Assembly: GCA_011048485.1 (NCBI GenBank)
Contig: DSDX01000072.1
Span: 1 to 6,009 of the forward strand
Reading direction: 5' to 3'
Source: Candidatus Aminicenantota bacterium
Lineage (GTDB): Bacteria > Acidobacteriota > Aminicenantia > Aminicenantales > Saccharicenantaceae
Length of the DNA: 6,009 nucleotides
The position numbers and the translations under genes were made by a program. The notes under the pieces are model-generated. The model had not been told where the DNA came from. It saw nothing but the letters and a program-made list of their open reading frames with translations, and ran no database searches. Positions within the stretch are counted from its first letter, which is position 1. The number at the start of each line of letters is the position of its first letter. Shown here piece by piece: positions 5,499 through 6,009 of the stretch.

Positions 5499-6009
5499 TC
5501 ACCTGATCGTGACCGTGAAGACGCCCGCCCGGGCCGGGGCCATTCCCGCCAGGACGATCCGATAGAGCCGGTCGCCCCAGGAGCCGCGGAGCCTGGCGTC
5601 CTCGATATCGATCGCCTCGATCCTGGGCTCGAAGATCCGCCCGTCATACGTCAGAGCGATCGTCGCGGCGCCCCGGCCCGCATCCGGGTGGTGAAGCTCG
5701 ATCCGGCCCGCCGCCGCCGTCTCGGGCCTGTGCCAGCTCATGAAGCTCAGCTCGACCGGGCGGCCCGCCGCGTCGAGCGCGTAGCGGTCCTCGACGACGA
5801 CGCGCCGGCCGCGATCGAGGGCGATCCGGCGCTCCCACGACTTGATCCCCGCTTCGGGCGGATAGGCCCCGGCGATGTCGAGTTCGAGTGAGGCCCGGCC
5901 CGCGTCGGCCCGGTACCGGACGTCCCGGGCCCGGAACTCGCGGCCGTTCTTCTGCATGACGCCGTTCACGGTGGGCAGGTTATGGAAGGCCGACTGCATG
6001 GTCCAGATC
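5499..6009 (-). CDS. Heparinase II/III-family protein, C-terminal part (partial)
   Basis: The minus frame enters at the right edge (IWTMQSAFHNLPTVNGVMQ) and ends at the TGA at 5501-5499, giving about 169 residues. The ATG at 5999-5997 is internal, since the frame and the similarity continue upstream of it. The SAFHNLPTVNGVMQKNGREF block, followed by ELDIAGAYPPEAGIKSWERRI and repeated short beta-strand-like segments (RRVVVEDRYAL, IEAIDIEDARL, YRIVLAG), matches the C-terminal beta-sandwich of heparinase II/III-like polysaccharide lyases. These cleave uronic-acid-containing glycans such as heparan sulfate or alginate, usually after export. The catalytic alpha/alpha barrel and any signal peptide would lie outside the window, so substrate and activity cannot be judged. 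It is convergent with plsC, and its 3' end is 12 nt from the palindrome. Confidence 0.8.
   Translation of the reverse strand, partial: IWTMQSAFHNLPTVNGVMQKNGREFRARDVRYRADAGRASLELDIAGAYPPEAGIKSWERRIALDRGRRVVVEDRYALDAAGRPVELSFMSWHRPETAAAGRIELHHPDAGRGAATIALTYDGRIFEPRIEAIDIEDARLRGSWGDRLYRIVLAGMAPARAGVFTVTIR

Overview
The window is GC-rich bacterial chromosomal DNA. It carries a bacterial-type tRNA gene with sigma70-like promoter boxes and four recognisable protein genes. The source cannot be named from the sequence. A Desulfovibrio-type (class I, 4Fe-4S) hybrid cluster protein, a copper-exporting ATPase and a polysaccharide-lyase-like gene together suggest an anaerobic or microaerophilic heterotroph. 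Groups such as Acidobacteriota/Aminicenantia or other GC-rich polysaccharide degraders would fit, but this is a guess.

Layout, left to right: (1) the last 12 codons of an unidentified plus-strand gene (1-41); (2) a tRNA-Lys(CUU) gene at 114-186 with its own well-placed promoter (71-99); (3) about 370 nt without a gene, holding one inverted repeat and a plausible promoter; (4) hcp, the hybrid cluster protein (hydroxylamine/NO reductase family), at 560-2259. It is split by a one-base deletion near 2056-2059, so the last 66 residues, including two hybrid-cluster ligands, are out of frame; (5) a degraded 47-nt copy of the 3' part of the tRNA-Lys gene at 2332-2378; (6) a CopB-type (CPH) P1B heavy-metal ATPase with a His-rich N-terminus (2550-4676); (7) a PlsC-type acyltransferase 12 nt further on (4689-5381); (8) a perfect 24-bp-arm palindrome (5438-5486) in the gap between convergent genes; (9) the C-terminal part of a heparinase II/III-family protein on the minus strand, running off the right edge.

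The genes do not form one pathway. Hcp would handle nitrosative stress, the ATPase would export copper or silver, and PlsC would make phosphatidic acid for phospholipids. Only the ATPase and plsC look like a possible transcription unit, and even there a perfect TATAAT spanning the ATPase stop codon suggests plsC may have its own, nearly leaderless, transcript. The most informative structural signal is that hcp lies between an intact tRNA-Lys and a decayed copy of that tRNA's 3' half. This is the footprint expected of integration into a tRNA gene, although no integrase is present. I found no CRISPR array, no transposase and no clearly new multi-gene system.
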